NCBI GenBank assembly: GCA_934454655.1
Contig: CAKSFK010000008.1
Coordinates: 1 to 64,000 of the forward strand
Reading direction: 5' to 3'
DNA from: an uncultured Eubacteriales bacterium
GTDB lineage: Bacteria; Bacillota; Clostridia; Oscillospirales; Acutalibacteraceae
Length of the DNA stretch: 64,000 nucleotides
Both the position numbers and the translations under genes were made by a program. Under the pieces are notes generated by a model. It saw only the letters and a program-made list of their open reading frames with translations. It did no database searches and was not told the DNA's origin. Each line of letters starts with the position of its first letter. Positions within the stretch are counted from its first letter, which is position 1. Below, in pieces: positions 23,844 to 33,127 of the stretch.

Positions 23844-26800
23844 ATGCCGCTTGATACAAAAATTAAAAAGGTAATGGTAATAGGCTCGGGGCCTATTGTT
23901 ATAGGTCAGGCGGCGGAGTTTGACTATGCCGGCGCGCAGGCGTGCCGCGTTTTAAAGGACGCGGGCGTTAACGTTGTGCTTGTAAACTCCAACCCCGCCA
24001 CAATAATGACCGATAAAGCCCTTGCGGACGAAATATATTTAGAGCCGCTTACCGAGGAAACGGTGAAACGCATTATTTTAAAGGAAAAGCCCGACAGTCT
24101 TTTAGCGTCTTTAGGCGGTCAGACGGGGCTTACTATTGCAATGCAGCTTGATAAAGAGGGCTTTCTGCAAAAAAACAACGTCCGCCTTATAGGCACCAAC
24201 GCCGAAGCTATCGACAAAGCGGAGGACAGACAGCTGTTTAAGGAAACAATGGAAGAAATAGGCGAACCTACCGTTCCGTCGGACATTGCAAACGACGTTC
24301 CTTGTGCGCTTAGCATTGCCGATAAAATAGGCTACCCCGTTATTGTGCGACCCGCGTTTACTTTAGGGGGAGCTGGCGGCGGCGTTGCGAACACTGCCGA
24401 GGAGCTTAAAACAATAGCCAAAACGGGGCTTGATATGTCCCCCATTACCCAGATACTTGTTGAAAAATACATTTTCGGGTGGAAAGAAATTGAGTTTGAA
24501 ACCATGCGCGACTCGGCAGGCGACGTTATTGCCGTTTGCAGTATGGAAAACTTTGACCCCGTAGGCATCCACACGGGCGACAGCATTGTTGTTGCCCCCG
24601 CTTTAACACTTTCCGATAAAGAGTACCAAATGCTCCGCAGTGCCGCACTTAATATTATAACCGCTCTCGGCATTGTGGGCGGCTGCAACTGCCAGTTTGC
24701 GCTCTCGCCCGACAGCTTTGACTACGCCGTAATTGAGGTTAACCCCCGCGTTTCGCGTTCTTCGGCGCTTGCCTCAAAGGCGACGGGCTACCCGATTGCG
24801 AAAATAACCACCAAAATAGCCCTCGGCTATACTCTTGACGAAATTACAAACGATATTACCGGCAAAACCTGCGCCTGCTTTGAGCCTGCGCTTGACTATG
24901 TAGTGGTGAAACTGCCGAAGTGGCCGTTTGAAAAGTTTGCGGGCTCGCCGCGCACCCTCGGCACACAGATGAAAGCCACGGGCGAGGTTATGGCTATTGC
25001 CCAAAGCTTTGAAGAGGGCATTATGAAGGCGGTAAGGGGAGCGGAAATATCGCTTGATACCTTAAACGCCGCCCCGATTTCCGACAAACCCTTAAAAGAA
25101 CGGCTTTATAATACCGACGACCGCCGTTTATTCACCGTGTTTGAAGCGCTTAAAAGCGGAATTACGGTTGATGAAATACACGAAATTACACGAATAAATA
25201 AATTTTTCCTTTACAAGCTTTTAAATCTTGCAAATTTCGAAAATGAAATAAAGAACGGCATCACCGAGGAACAATATTTTAAGGGCAAGCGTCTGGGCTA
25301 TACCGATAAAGCTTTAAAAAGGCTTTCGGGCGCCGACGCACTGCCCGACTCTGCCGCCGTTTACAAAACGGTTGACACCTGCGGCGCGGAATTTGACGCC
25401 ATGACCCCGTATTTTTATTCCACCCGTGACAGTGAGTGCGAAGCGCGCGCCTTTAAGCGCTCGGGCAAGCCCGTTATTATGGTTCTCGGTTCCGGACCTA
25501 TAAGAATAGGTCAGGGAATAGAGTTCGATTATTCCTCGGTTCACTGCGTATGGACGCTTAAAAATTTGGGCTATGACGTGGTTATTGTAAACAACAATCC
25601 CGAAACCGTTTCAACCGATTACGACACCGCCGACCGCCTTTACTTTGAGCCTTTATGTGAAGAGGATGTTATGAACATTATCAGGGTTGAAAAACCGGTG
25701 GGCGTTGTGGTGGCATTCGGCGGACAGACCGCAATTAAGCTTACAAAATTTTTAAACGGTAACGGCATGAAAATTCTGGGCACCTCCGCCGAGGGAATAG
25801 ACCTTGCCGAGGACCGCGAGCGGTTTGACGGTCTGCTTGAAAAAATCGGAATAAAGCGCCCGCGCGGTTTCGGCGTAAACACCGAAGAAGAGGCGTTAAA
25901 CGCCGCCGAAGCTTTAGGTTATCCCGTGCTTCTGCGCCCCTCTTACGTTATAGGCGGACAGAATATGAAGATAGTCCACAATGCGGACGAGGTGCGCGTT
26001 TATATGGAGCGCATTTTATCGGGCGGTATTTCAAACCCCGTGCTTGTTGATAAATATATGGCGGGCAAGGAGTTAGAGGTGGACGTTATATCCGACGGCA
26101 GGGACGTGCTTATTCCCGGCGTTATGCAGCACATTGAGCGCGCGGGCGTTCACAGCGGCGACTCAATTGCCGTTTATCCGCCTTACAATATTGACGACAA
26201 AATGATGGGCAGAATAGGGGAATGTTCCGAAAAACTGGCACTGGCTCTCGGCACAAAGGGTCTTGTGAATATACAGTATCTTATATACAACAACGAGCTG
26301 TATGTTATAGAGGTCAACCCCCGCGCCTCGCGCACGGTGCCGTATATCAGCAAGGTAACGGGCGTTTCCATGGTGGACATTGCCTCGCGCGTGATGACGG
26401 GCGAAACGCTTAAAGAAATAGGCTGCGGCACGGGACTTCACAAAACTCCGCCGTATTTTGCGGTTAAGGTGCCTGTTTTCTCATTTGAAAAGCTAAGCGA
26501 CGTTAACTCCTACTTAGGACCCGAAATGAAATCGACGGGCGAGGTTTTGGGGCTCGGCAAAACCCTTAACGAGGCTTTGTTTAAAGGGCTTACCTCCGCC
26601 GGGCTTAAATGCCGCCCCGTTTCGGAGGAAAGCGGTACAGGCGTGCTTTTAAGCGTGGACACCCACGACCAGCCCGAGGTTTTATCCCTTGCGAAAAAGC
26701 TGTACGACTTAAAATTTAAGCTCTACGCCACCCCCGAAACAGCCGAAACCGTAAGGACGCTCGGAATCGACGTAACCGAGGTTGACGGAATAAAGAAGGG

Positions 26801-27875
26801 TGACGACGCGTTCGGTCTGCTTGAAAACGGCGATATCGGCTATATAATCTACACGGGCGCTTTAATGGACTCAACGGTAGGCGACTACATCGCCCTGCAC
26901 CGCCGCGCCTTGCAGCTTTCCGTTCCCTGCTTTACTTCGCTTGACACGGCAAACGCCTTGGCAGACATTATCGCAAGCCGCTATACCGAGCAGAACACCG
27001 AGCTTGTGGACATTAACAATATGCGAAAAAGCCGCCGTCCGCTTAAATTCGCAAAAATGCAGGGTACGGGCGACGACTATATTTTCATTGAAAATTTCGA
27101 TAATTCCGTTTCCTGCCCCGAATCGCTTTGCGTAAGCCTTTGCGACCGCCACACGGGTATAGGCGGATTCGGCATTGTGCTTATTGAAAATTCAGCCGTG
27201 GCGGACGCCAAAATGCGGATATTCAATAAGGACGGAACAGAGGGCAAAATGGCGGGCAACTGCATACGCTGTGCCGCAAAATATCTTTACGATAACGGCT
27301 TTGTTTTGTCTGACAGCGTAACCATTGAAACCGCAAGCGGTGTTAAAAAGCTAAGGCTTTATACATCGGGCGGCAAGGTCACGTTTGTATCGGTTGATAT
27401 GGGCAGGGCGGACTTTTCCGCAAAGGCGCTGCCCTCAACCGCCGACACGGACGAAATAGTCGGTTACCCCGCCGACATAGGCGGACGGCGGTATAATATC
27501 ACCTGCGTTAACGTGGGCAATCCGCACTGTGTTGTTTTTTGCGATAACGTGGAAACCGCGGATGTTGAAAGCATAGGTCCGCAGTTTGAAAACGCCGACC
27601 TGTTCCCCGAGCGCATAAATACCGAGTTTGTGCGGGTCGTTAATTCCAATATGCTTAAAATGCGGGTCTGGGAACGCGGCAACGGCGAAACCTCCGCCTG
27701 CGGCACGGGCGCCTGCGCGGCGGTTGCCGCCGCGGTTAAAAGCGGCAAATGCCGGGCGGGTGAGGATATAACCGTTAAAGTAAAGGGCGGCGACCTCACC
27801 GTGAATTACACAGAGGAGCGCATAATCTTAACCGGAAACGCGGTGCTTGTATATAACGGAGTAACGGAGTACTGA
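23844..27875 (+). CDS. carB: Carbamoyl-phosphate synthase large subunit fused to a DapF-like epimerase domain
   Basis: 1343 aa, about 270 longer than usual CarB. Residues 1-1058 are a standard CarB: two ATP-grasp halves, each opening with a GSGPIxIGQ motif (near residues 11 and 550), and an MGS-like allosteric domain. Without any stop, after a short basic linker (about 1060-1066), residues 1067-1343 form a complete diaminopimelate-epimerase-like domain (LKFAKMQGTGDDY start, GNPHCVVF, ERGNGETSACGTGACAA). The second catalytic Cys (1286) is present, but the position of the first is Ala (1137, MAGNCIRC where MCGNGIRC is usual; a Cys lies at 1140) and the substrate Asn is Asp (1077). CarB function is secure; the epimerase activity and substrate are uncertain. 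It is last gene of the arg operon. Confidence 0.93.
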   Translation: MPLDTKIKKVMVIGSGPIVIGQAAEFDYAGAQACRVLKDAGVNVVLVNSNPATIMTDKALADEIYLEPLTEETVKRIILKEKPDSLLASLGGQTGLTIAMQLDKEGFLQKNNVRLIGTNAEAIDKAEDRQLFKETMEEIGEPTVPSDIANDVPCALSIADKIGYPVIVRPAFTLGGAGGGVANTAEELKTIAKTGLDMSPITQILVEKYIFGWKEIEFETMRDSAGDVIAVCSMENFDPVGIHTGDSIVVAPALTLSDKEYQMLRSAALNIITALGIVGGCNCQFALSPDSFDYAVIEVNPRVSRSSALASKATGYPIAKITTKIALGYTLDEITNDITGKTCACFEPALDYVVVKLPKWPFEKFAGSPRTLGTQMKATGEVMAIAQSFEEGIMKAVRGAEISLDTLNAAPISDKPLKERLYNTDDRRLFTVFEALKSGITVDEIHEITRINKFFLYKLLNLANFENEIKNGITEEQYFKGKRLGYTDKALKRLSGADALPDSAAVYKTVDTCGAEFDAMTPYFYSTRDSECEARAFKRSGKPVIMVLGSGPIRIGQGIEFDYSSVHCVWTLKNLGYDVVIVNNNPETVSTDYDTADRLYFEPLCEEDVMNIIRVEKPVGVVVAFGGQTAIKLTKFLNGNGMKILGTSAEGIDLAEDRERFDGLLEKIGIKRPRGFGVNTEEEALNAAEALGYPVLLRPSYVIGGQNMKIVHNADEVRVYMERILSGGISNPVLVDKYMAGKELEVDVISDGRDVLIPGVMQHIERAGVHSGDSIAVYPPYNIDDKMMGRIGECSEKLALALGTKGLVNIQYLIYNNELYVIEVNPRASRTVPYISKVTGVSMVDIASRVMTGETLKEIGCGTGLHKTPPYFAVKVPVFSFEKLSDVNSYLGPEMKSTGEVLGLGKTLNEALFKGLTSAGLKCRPVSEESGTGVLLSVDTHDQPEVLSLAKKLYDLKFKLYATPETAETVRTLGIDVTEVDGIKKGDDAFGLLENGDIGYIIYTGALMDSTVGDYIALHRRALQLSVPCFTSLDTANALADIIASRYTEQNTELVDINNMRKSRRPLKFAKMQGTGDDYIFIENFDNSVSCPESLCVSLCDRHTGIGGFGIVLIENSAVADAKMRIFNKDGTEGKMAGNCIRCAAKYLYDNGFVLSDSVTIETASGVKKLRLYTSGGKVTFVSVDMGRADFSAKALPSTADTDEIVGYPADIGGRRYNITCVNVGNPHCVVFCDNVETADVESIGPQFENADLFPERINTEFVRVVNSNMLKMRVWERGNGETSACGTGACAAVAAAVKSGKCRAGEDITVKVKGGDLTVNYTEERIILTGNAVLVYNGVTEY

Positions 27876-27951
27876 GCTTTAAGCTTTGCCCGAATTTCCC
27901 CCCATTTCCCCCCATTCTTCCACTGCCATTTCTGAAATATTAAATTTTTTC

Positions 27952-28090
27952 TGCGCTCCTGCCGCGCAGGCACCCCATTTCTGTCCGTACAGAAATGGGG
28001 AAAAGAACCGCCGGACACCCTGCAGATCGGGTTTCTGGACCTTCCTAAACTGCCAAAGGGACTACCCGTCCCTTTGGAAACCCTTTGCAC
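27952..28090 (+). repeat. Family D repeat, copy 1
   Basis: 139-bp element matching 45664-45800 in reverse complement with roughly ten differences. It contains two strong palindromes: CCCCATTTCTGT/ACAGAAATGGGG near 27973-28000 and CCAAAGGGAC/GTCCCTTTGG near 28052-28076, joined by the CTGCAGATCGGGTTTC block. No gene. It lies between the carB stop and the operon terminator; the remaining bases 27876-27951 hold only a C-rich tract with ATTTCCCCCC repeated twice. Confidence 0.85.
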
Positions 28091-28121
28091 GAAATCCACT
28101 TACGAGAATAAAGATAAAAAC

Positions 28122-28155
28122 ACCCCGCGGAATTTTAATTCCGCGGGGTTCGCTT
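28122..28155 (+). terminator. Bidirectional terminator between the arg operon and pckG
   Basis: ACCCCGCGGAATT (28122-28134)/AATTCCGCGGGGT (28137-28149) is a perfect 13-bp stem. TTCGCTTTTT follows on the plus strand and TGTTTTT on the minus strand, so it can end both the plus-strand arg operon and the convergent pckG message. Confidence 0.92.
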
Positions 28156-28160
28156 TTTAA

Positions 28161-29945
28161 TTACATTTCAGCAAGGTTTGCTTTAAGATTTTCAAGCTGT
28201 TCGCGAAGCTCTTTCGGAAGCTTATCGCCGAACTTCTTGTAATGCTCTTCAATCTCGGCGGCCTCTTTCTCCCAAACGCCCTTGTCTACCTTAAGAATGC
28301 TCTTTAAGGTATCCATATCCATATCAAGGTCGGTAAGGTCAATATCCTCCGGCTTCGGAACATAACCGATTGCGGTTTCGGTGGCATCCGCCTTGCCCTC
28401 GCAGCGGTCGATTATCCAGTTGAGGACGCGCATATTGTCGCCGAATCCCGGCCATACAAAGTTGCCGTTATCGTCGGTACGGAACCAGTTAACATTGAAT
28501 ATCTTAGGTGCTTTATCGCCAAGCTTAACGCCCATATCAAGCCAGTGCCTGAAGTAGTCGCCCATATTGTATCCGCAGAACGGAAGCATAGCCATCGGGT
28601 CGCGGCGGACAACGCCTACGGCACCGGCTGCAGCCGCTGTGGTTTCGGATGCCATTGTTGAGCCTACGAACACGCCGTTTACCCAATCCTTCGACTGGTA
28701 TACAAGCGGAGCGCACTTAGCGCGGCGGCCGCCGAATATAATAGCGGAAATCGGAACGCCGTTGCCCTTATCGAACTCATCCGAAATGCAGGGGCAGTTC
28801 TTTGCCGGAGCCGTAAATCTGGAGTTCGGGTGAGCGGCATAAGTGCTCTTATCAGCCTTGTTGAACTTTGAAGCGTCCCAACGGTTGCCCTTCCAGTCAA
28901 TACAGTTCTGCGGCAGGTCTTTGTTAAGACCCTCCCACCAAACGGTGTTGTCGTCAAGATTAAGCGCAACGTTTGTGAATATTGTATTCTTCTTTGTGCT
29001 TTCAAGCGCATTGAAGTTTGAATGAGCGTTTGTACCGGGCGCAACGCCGAAGAAACCGTTTTCGGGGTTTATGGCGTAAAGACGTCCGTCCTCGCCTATC
29101 TTCATCCAGGAAATATCGTCGCCGACGGTCCATATCTTATAGCCCTTATCGCGCAGATATTTCGGCGGAATAAGCATTGCAAGGTTTGTTTTACCGCAGG
29201 CAGACGGGAAAGCGGCGGCAACATATTTAATCTCGCCCTTGGGGTTCTGGAGTCCCAAAATAAGCATATGCTCAGCCATCCAGCCCTCTTTCCAGCCCTG
29301 GTAAGAAGCTATGCGGAGCGCAAAGCACTTTTTGCCCAGAAGAACGTTTCCGCCGTAAGCCGAGTTGACCGAGATAATGGTGTTATCCTCGGGGAACTGG
29401 CAGATGTAGCGCTTCTCGGGGTCGATATCGCAGGAAGCGTGAAGTCCGCGAACCCAGTCGTTAGAGTCGCCCAGAACATCAAGAACCTTCTGACCGACGC
29501 GGGTCATAATAGCCATATTGAGTACAACATACTTAGAGTCTGTTACCTCAATGCCCACCTTTGCAAGCGGAGAGCCTATCGGTCCCATAGAGAACGGGAT
29601 TATATACATTGTTCTGCCCTTATAAGAGCCGCGCGCAATGTCATAAAGCTTTTTATACATTTCCTCAGGGTCGCACCAGTTGTTGGTGGGTCCTGCGTTT
29701 TCCTTTGTCTTTGAGCAGATGAAGGTTCTGTCCTCAACGCGGGCAACGTCGTTCGGGCGTGTCCTGTGAAGATAACAGCCCGGGAGCTTTTCCTCGTTAA
29801 GTTTTATCATCTCGCCGCTTTCAACAGCCTCTTTGCGGATGGCATCAAGCTGTTCCTCACTGCCGTCAATCCAAACTACCTTTTCGGGGCTTACAAGCTC
29901 TTTAACCTTGTCAAGCCACTCAAGAACCGTTTTATTATTGGTCAT
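28161..29945 (-). CDS. pckG: Phosphoenolpyruvate carboxykinase (GTP)
   Basis: Interconverts oxaloacetate and phosphoenolpyruvate with GDP/GTP; in gut anaerobes it often runs toward oxaloacetate during fermentation. The 594-aa length and sequence are of the GTP class: AFPSACGKTNLAML near residue 260 holds the P-loop and reactive Cys, FSMGPIGSP near 117, and EGLNKD..CIDWKG and GGRRAKCAPLVYQ blocks follow. ATG follows AAAAGGGGAACTC, 36 nt from its -10 box. It is monocistronic between its promoter and the shared terminator. Confidence 0.96.
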   Translation of the reverse strand: MTNNKTVLEWLDKVKELVSPEKVVWIDGSEEQLDAIRKEAVESGEMIKLNEEKLPGCYLHRTRPNDVARVEDRTFICSKTKENAGPTNNWCDPEEMYKKLYDIARGSYKGRTMYIIPFSMGPIGSPLAKVGIEVTDSKYVVLNMAIMTRVGQKVLDVLGDSNDWVRGLHASCDIDPEKRYICQFPEDNTIISVNSAYGGNVLLGKKCFALRIASYQGWKEGWMAEHMLILGLQNPKGEIKYVAAAFPSACGKTNLAMLIPPKYLRDKGYKIWTVGDDISWMKIGEDGRLYAINPENGFFGVAPGTNAHSNFNALESTKKNTIFTNVALNLDDNTVWWEGLNKDLPQNCIDWKGNRWDASKFNKADKSTYAAHPNSRFTAPAKNCPCISDEFDKGNGVPISAIIFGGRRAKCAPLVYQSKDWVNGVFVGSTMASETTAAAAGAVGVVRRDPMAMLPFCGYNMGDYFRHWLDMGVKLGDKAPKIFNVNWFRTDDNGNFVWPGFGDNMRVLNWIIDRCEGKADATETAIGYVPKPEDIDLTDLDMDMDTLKSILKVDKGVWEKEAAEIEEHYKKFGDKLPKELREQLENLKANLAEM

Positions 29946-29980
29946 AATGAGTTCCCCTTTTAAAATTTATTTCTTTGTGT

Positions 29981-30009
29981 ATTATAATCCATTGAACCCT
30001 TAAATTCAA
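29981..30009 (-). promoter_or_regulatory. Sigma-A promoter of pckG
   Basis: TTGAAT (30009-30004), 17-bp spacer, TATAAT (29986-29981) on the minus strand. Confidence 0.82.
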
Positions 30010-30036
30010 CAGAAAAAGAAGAAAATTCACAATTCT

Positions 30037-31038
30037 TTAACCTTTTTTTGCGTCAAACTCCATATTTGCGAAAATTTTTTCCATTCTGCCGTCGGGAAAG
30101 CGGTCATCAAAGAATTTATCCGCCGCGGAGTGCGCCGGTTTGTTTTCCTCACGTTCCGACCAGCGCCACACCGCGCCGAGGCTCATAATCGCGTTAAAAG
30201 CCATAAACACGGTAAGCGATATTGTTATTATTCTGCCCGCCTTGTTGGGTATTTTAAGTATAGCGGAGGCAACGCGCGGGTAAATGCTCTTTATCCACAT
30301 AACGCCGAGGAGTCCCCAGAATACCGAGTACAAAAGGCATATTCTGCCGTTTATGTTTAGCGGCACGTTGCTGTAATCCCACGAAGTGGAGCCGAACAGC
30401 TTTTCCTGCGCCCAGGAAAGCAGATATTCAACCGCGCTGCCGACAATCATTCCGCCGAAAAACGAAATTGCCGAACTGCGATTTCTGTAACGATAAAGTA
30501 TAAGCGTAAGCGCCGTGGCGCCCACCCCGTAGAGCAGGTTAAAGGGTCCGTAAACCAGACCTGCGCGGCTTTCAAAGTAACCGTGGCGGATAAAGCACCA
30601 CAGCATCTCGATAATAACGCCGGCAAAGCTGCCCGAAATGAGGATAAGCGCAATCTTGTAGAAATTCACACCTGCCGCAAAATTTTTAACCTGTTTTTCC
30701 TCAAGGTCAATAACCGAGTTTGCCGGCGCGCGGTGAATAAGTTTGCCTCCGCTCTGGCTCACCCTGCCCTCTTTAAGCCTTGTGTGCAGTTCGTCCGCCC
30801 TGTCAAGCGACTGCCTTTGCACACGCCGCAGGTACATTGCGGTGTTTTCAAGCTCGCGAACCTCACCCTCAACCTCGTCCGACAGTGCCTTTTTCTCTTC
30901 GTCCGTCATTTCGCTCTGGCGCGCCAGACGCTCGTAAAGCTCGGAATATTTTGCTTCGTCGCGCTCGGAATGTTCCGCCAGTGCACGCGCCTCCGCCTCA
31001 AGGGTTTTGTTGTCCTCTGCCAAAACGATGTTTTCCAT
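30037..31038 (-). CDS. CmpB-type (PF06541-like) putative ABC transporter membrane protein with coiled-coil N-terminus
   Basis: 333 aa. Residues 1-110 are hydrophilic and strongly charged, with heptad-like helix (EAEARALAEHSERDEAKYSELYERLARQ split over two stretches). Residues 128-300 hold five or so membrane segments with the CmpB-family features GLVYGPFNLLYGVGA and WDYSNVPLNINGRICLLYSVFWG. The family is called ABC transporter type IV but its function is not established. Its ATG shares a base with the stop of the nucleoside permease upstream, so it is translated as part of that transporter operon. Confidence 0.72.
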   Translation of the reverse strand: MENIVLAEDNKTLEAEARALAEHSERDEAKYSELYERLARQSEMTDEEKKALSDEVEGEVRELENTAMYLRRVQRQSLDRADELHTRLKEGRVSQSGGKLIHRAPANSVIDLEEKQVKNFAAGVNFYKIALILISGSFAGVIIEMLWCFIRHGYFESRAGLVYGPFNLLYGVGATALTLILYRYRNRSSAISFFGGMIVGSAVEYLLSWAQEKLFGSTSWDYSNVPLNINGRICLLYSVFWGLLGVMWIKSIYPRVASAILKIPNKAGRIITISLTVFMAFNAIMSLGAVWRWSEREENKPAHSAADKFFDDRFPDGRMEKIFANMEFDAKKG

Positions 31039-32015
31039 TATCTGTCCTCACGGAAGTATGAAAGTCCCAGATGTGCGGGCGGCTGGCTTTCGCGCTTTTT
31101 ACGCATACTTGTTATAACCAGCACTATAATTGTTACAAGGTACGGCAGCATTTTGAATATTTCCTGCGTGCTTACCGCAAGATTGGGTATATAGTTATGA
31201 ACAATAAACAGTCCGCCGAAAAGTATTGAGCCCAAAATGCTTAAATCCGGTTTCCAGACCGCAAATATAACCAGCGCAATCGCAAGCCAGCCCCTGTCGC
31301 CGAAGGCGTCGTTAGACCAGATGCCGCAGGCGTAATCCATAACATAGTAAAGACCGCCGAGCCCCGCAATAACGCTGCCTATGCAGGTTGCAAGGTATTT
31401 GTACCGCCCGACGGATATTCCCGCCGCGTCCGCCGTTGCGGGGTTTTCGCCCACGGCGCGCAGGTGCAGACCTACCTTTGTGCGTTTTAAAACATAGGAC
31501 GATAAAAGCGCTATTACTATTGCCGTGTACGCCAAAAAGCTGTACGAAAAGAATATTTTGCCCACAGCGCCCAAGTTGTCCGCAAAGGGAAGAGTCTTAC
31601 GGAAATAATTGCTGGTCTGCGTTAATGTGACCGACGGCATATCGCTCGAGGTAAGCTTTATAAGCGAGCCGCCGAAAAAGTTTCCGAAGCCCACACCGAA
31701 GGTTGTGAGCGCAAGACCGGTTACGTTTTGGTTTGCACGGAGGGTTGTTGTTAAAAAGGCGTATATAAGCCCCATGAGCAGAGAACCCGTAATGCAGCAC
31801 AAAAGCGGAATTATTATTGCAAGCGCCGGATTGACCGTTTTTGCGGACTGCTCGTAAATAAACGCGCCGATAACGCCGCTTATTCCGCCGACGTACATAA
31901 TACCGGGAATACCGAGGTTAAGGTTACCGCTTTTTTCGGTTATTATTTCTCCGGTTGAGCCGAACAGGAGCGGTATGCCCTGCATTACCGCACGGTGAAT
32001 AAAGGAAGCTATCAT
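31038..32015 (-). CDS. Nucleoside-type ABC transporter permease (NupQ/YufQ-like)
   Basis: 325-aa inner-membrane permease of the simple-sugar/nucleoside (BMP-dependent) class. It opens with IHRAVMQGIPLLFGSTGEIITEKSGNLNLGIPG, spread over the first membrane segment, the hallmark of this second permease. GENPATADAAGISVGRYKYLA lies in the cytoplasmic loop that contacts the ATPase. It overlaps both neighbours by one base (TAATG). It pairs with the permease at 32015-33127. Confidence 0.9.
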   Translation of the reverse strand: MIASFIHRAVMQGIPLLFGSTGEIITEKSGNLNLGIPGIMYVGGISGVIGAFIYEQSAKTVNPALAIIIPLLCCITGSLLMGLIYAFLTTTLRANQNVTGLALTTFGVGFGNFFGGSLIKLTSSDMPSVTLTQTSNYFRKTLPFADNLGAVGKIFFSYSFLAYTAIVIALLSSYVLKRTKVGLHLRAVGENPATADAAGISVGRYKYLATCIGSVIAGLGGLYYVMDYACGIWSNDAFGDRGWLAIALVIFAVWKPDLSILGSILFGGLFIVHNYIPNLAVSTQEIFKMLPYLVTIIVLVITSMRKKRESQPPAHLGLSYFREDR

Positions 32016-33127
32016 TATTTGTTACCCCCTTTGTTTTTTTCACGGAATTTTATGCTGTAATTAATGAAAAATTCACTTCCGATTATGAAGAAGATTATAA
32101 TGCCGGTTATGATTTCGGAAAACGAATCGTTAAGTCCGAATATTGTGGAAATTTCCACAGCGCCCTTTTCAAGAAATACTATTAAGAACGAAGTAAGCAC
32201 CATAAACAGCGGGTTGAACTTTGCGAGCCACGAAACCATAATGGCGGTAAAGCCGCGCCCTGCCGCGGTGTCCCTTGTTATTGTGTGGTCTGTTCCGCTT
32301 ACAAGGAGAAGTCCCGCAATGCCGCAAAGCGCGCCCGAGATAAGCATTGTGCGGATTATAACCTTTTTAACGTCTATTCCGATGTAGCGCGCAGTGTTCT
32401 CGCTCTCTCCCACAACCGAAATTTCATAGCCCTGCTTGCTGTACTTAAGGTATATATACATCACGGCGGTTAAGACAGCCACAATTATAATGTTAAGCAG
32501 GTAATCGTACTCTCCTACAGTCGGCAGCCAGCCCGCACGCGTCGCCTGATTTATAACGCCTATCTGTCCCGAGCCCTTAGGCACAGACCATTTAAGCGTG
32601 AAATACGAAACTATCTGAATTGCAATGTAGTTCATCATAAGGGTGAAGAGCGTTTCATTTGTGTTCCACTTTGCCTTAAAAAACGCCGGGATGAGCGCCC
32701 AGACAGCGCCCGCGACAATGCTTGCGAGAATAACCACCGGCAAAAGCAGCCATGAGGGCATTTTGCCGCCGAGCAATATCATACATGCGGCGGTTGCCAT
32801 TCCGCCCACAAGCACCTGACCCTCGGCGCCGATGTTCCAGAACCTCATTTTAAACGCGGGTGTTACCGCAAGCGACACGCACAAAAGCATTGCAAGGTTT
32901 TGAAGCAGACCCCACACCCTGCGCTCTGTACCGATGGCGCCGTCAATCATAGTGGCATAAACCCTGAGCGGATTTTCACCGGTAAGCAAAACGGTCACGA
33001 GCGCGCACACAATAAGCGCCGCCGCAACTGCCGCAATTCTTATAAGCCAAGCCGCCAACCTTGAAACGCCCGAGCGCTTTACAATGTGAAAGAGAGGTTC
33101 GCGGTGTGTTTTAACTGTCTGTGCCAT
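32015..33127 (-). CDS. Nucleoside-type ABC transporter permease (NupP/YufP-like)
   Basis: 370-aa permease with an N-terminal cytoplasmic stretch and about nine membrane segments. PAFKMRFWNIGAEGQVLVGG near residue 88 and GESENTARYIGIDVKKVI near 238 are typical of the BMP-family first permease. It overlaps the ATPase stop and the next permease start by one base each. It forms the translocation pore with the product of 31038-32015. Confidence 0.9.
   Translation of the reverse strand: MAQTVKTHREPLFHIVKRSGVSRLAAWLIRIAAVAAALIVCALVTVLLTGENPLRVYATMIDGAIGTERRVWGLLQNLAMLLCVSLAVTPAFKMRFWNIGAEGQVLVGGMATAACMILLGGKMPSWLLLPVVILASIVAGAVWALIPAFFKAKWNTNETLFTLMMNYIAIQIVSYFTLKWSVPKGSGQIGVINQATRAGWLPTVGEYDYLLNIIIVAVLTAVMYIYLKYSKQGYEISVVGESENTARYIGIDVKKVIIRTMLISGALCGIAGLLLVSGTDHTITRDTAAGRGFTAIMVSWLAKFNPLFMVLTSFLIVFLEKGAVEISTIFGLNDSFSEIITGIIIFFIIGSEFFINYSIKFREKNKGGNK

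Noticed and set aside
27806..28242. ORFs on both strands of the 27.9-28.1 kb interval, sharing peptides with ORFs at 45.6-45.8 kb
   Set aside because: The shared peptides come from the family D repeat; the frames run through hairpins and terminators and lack start signals.
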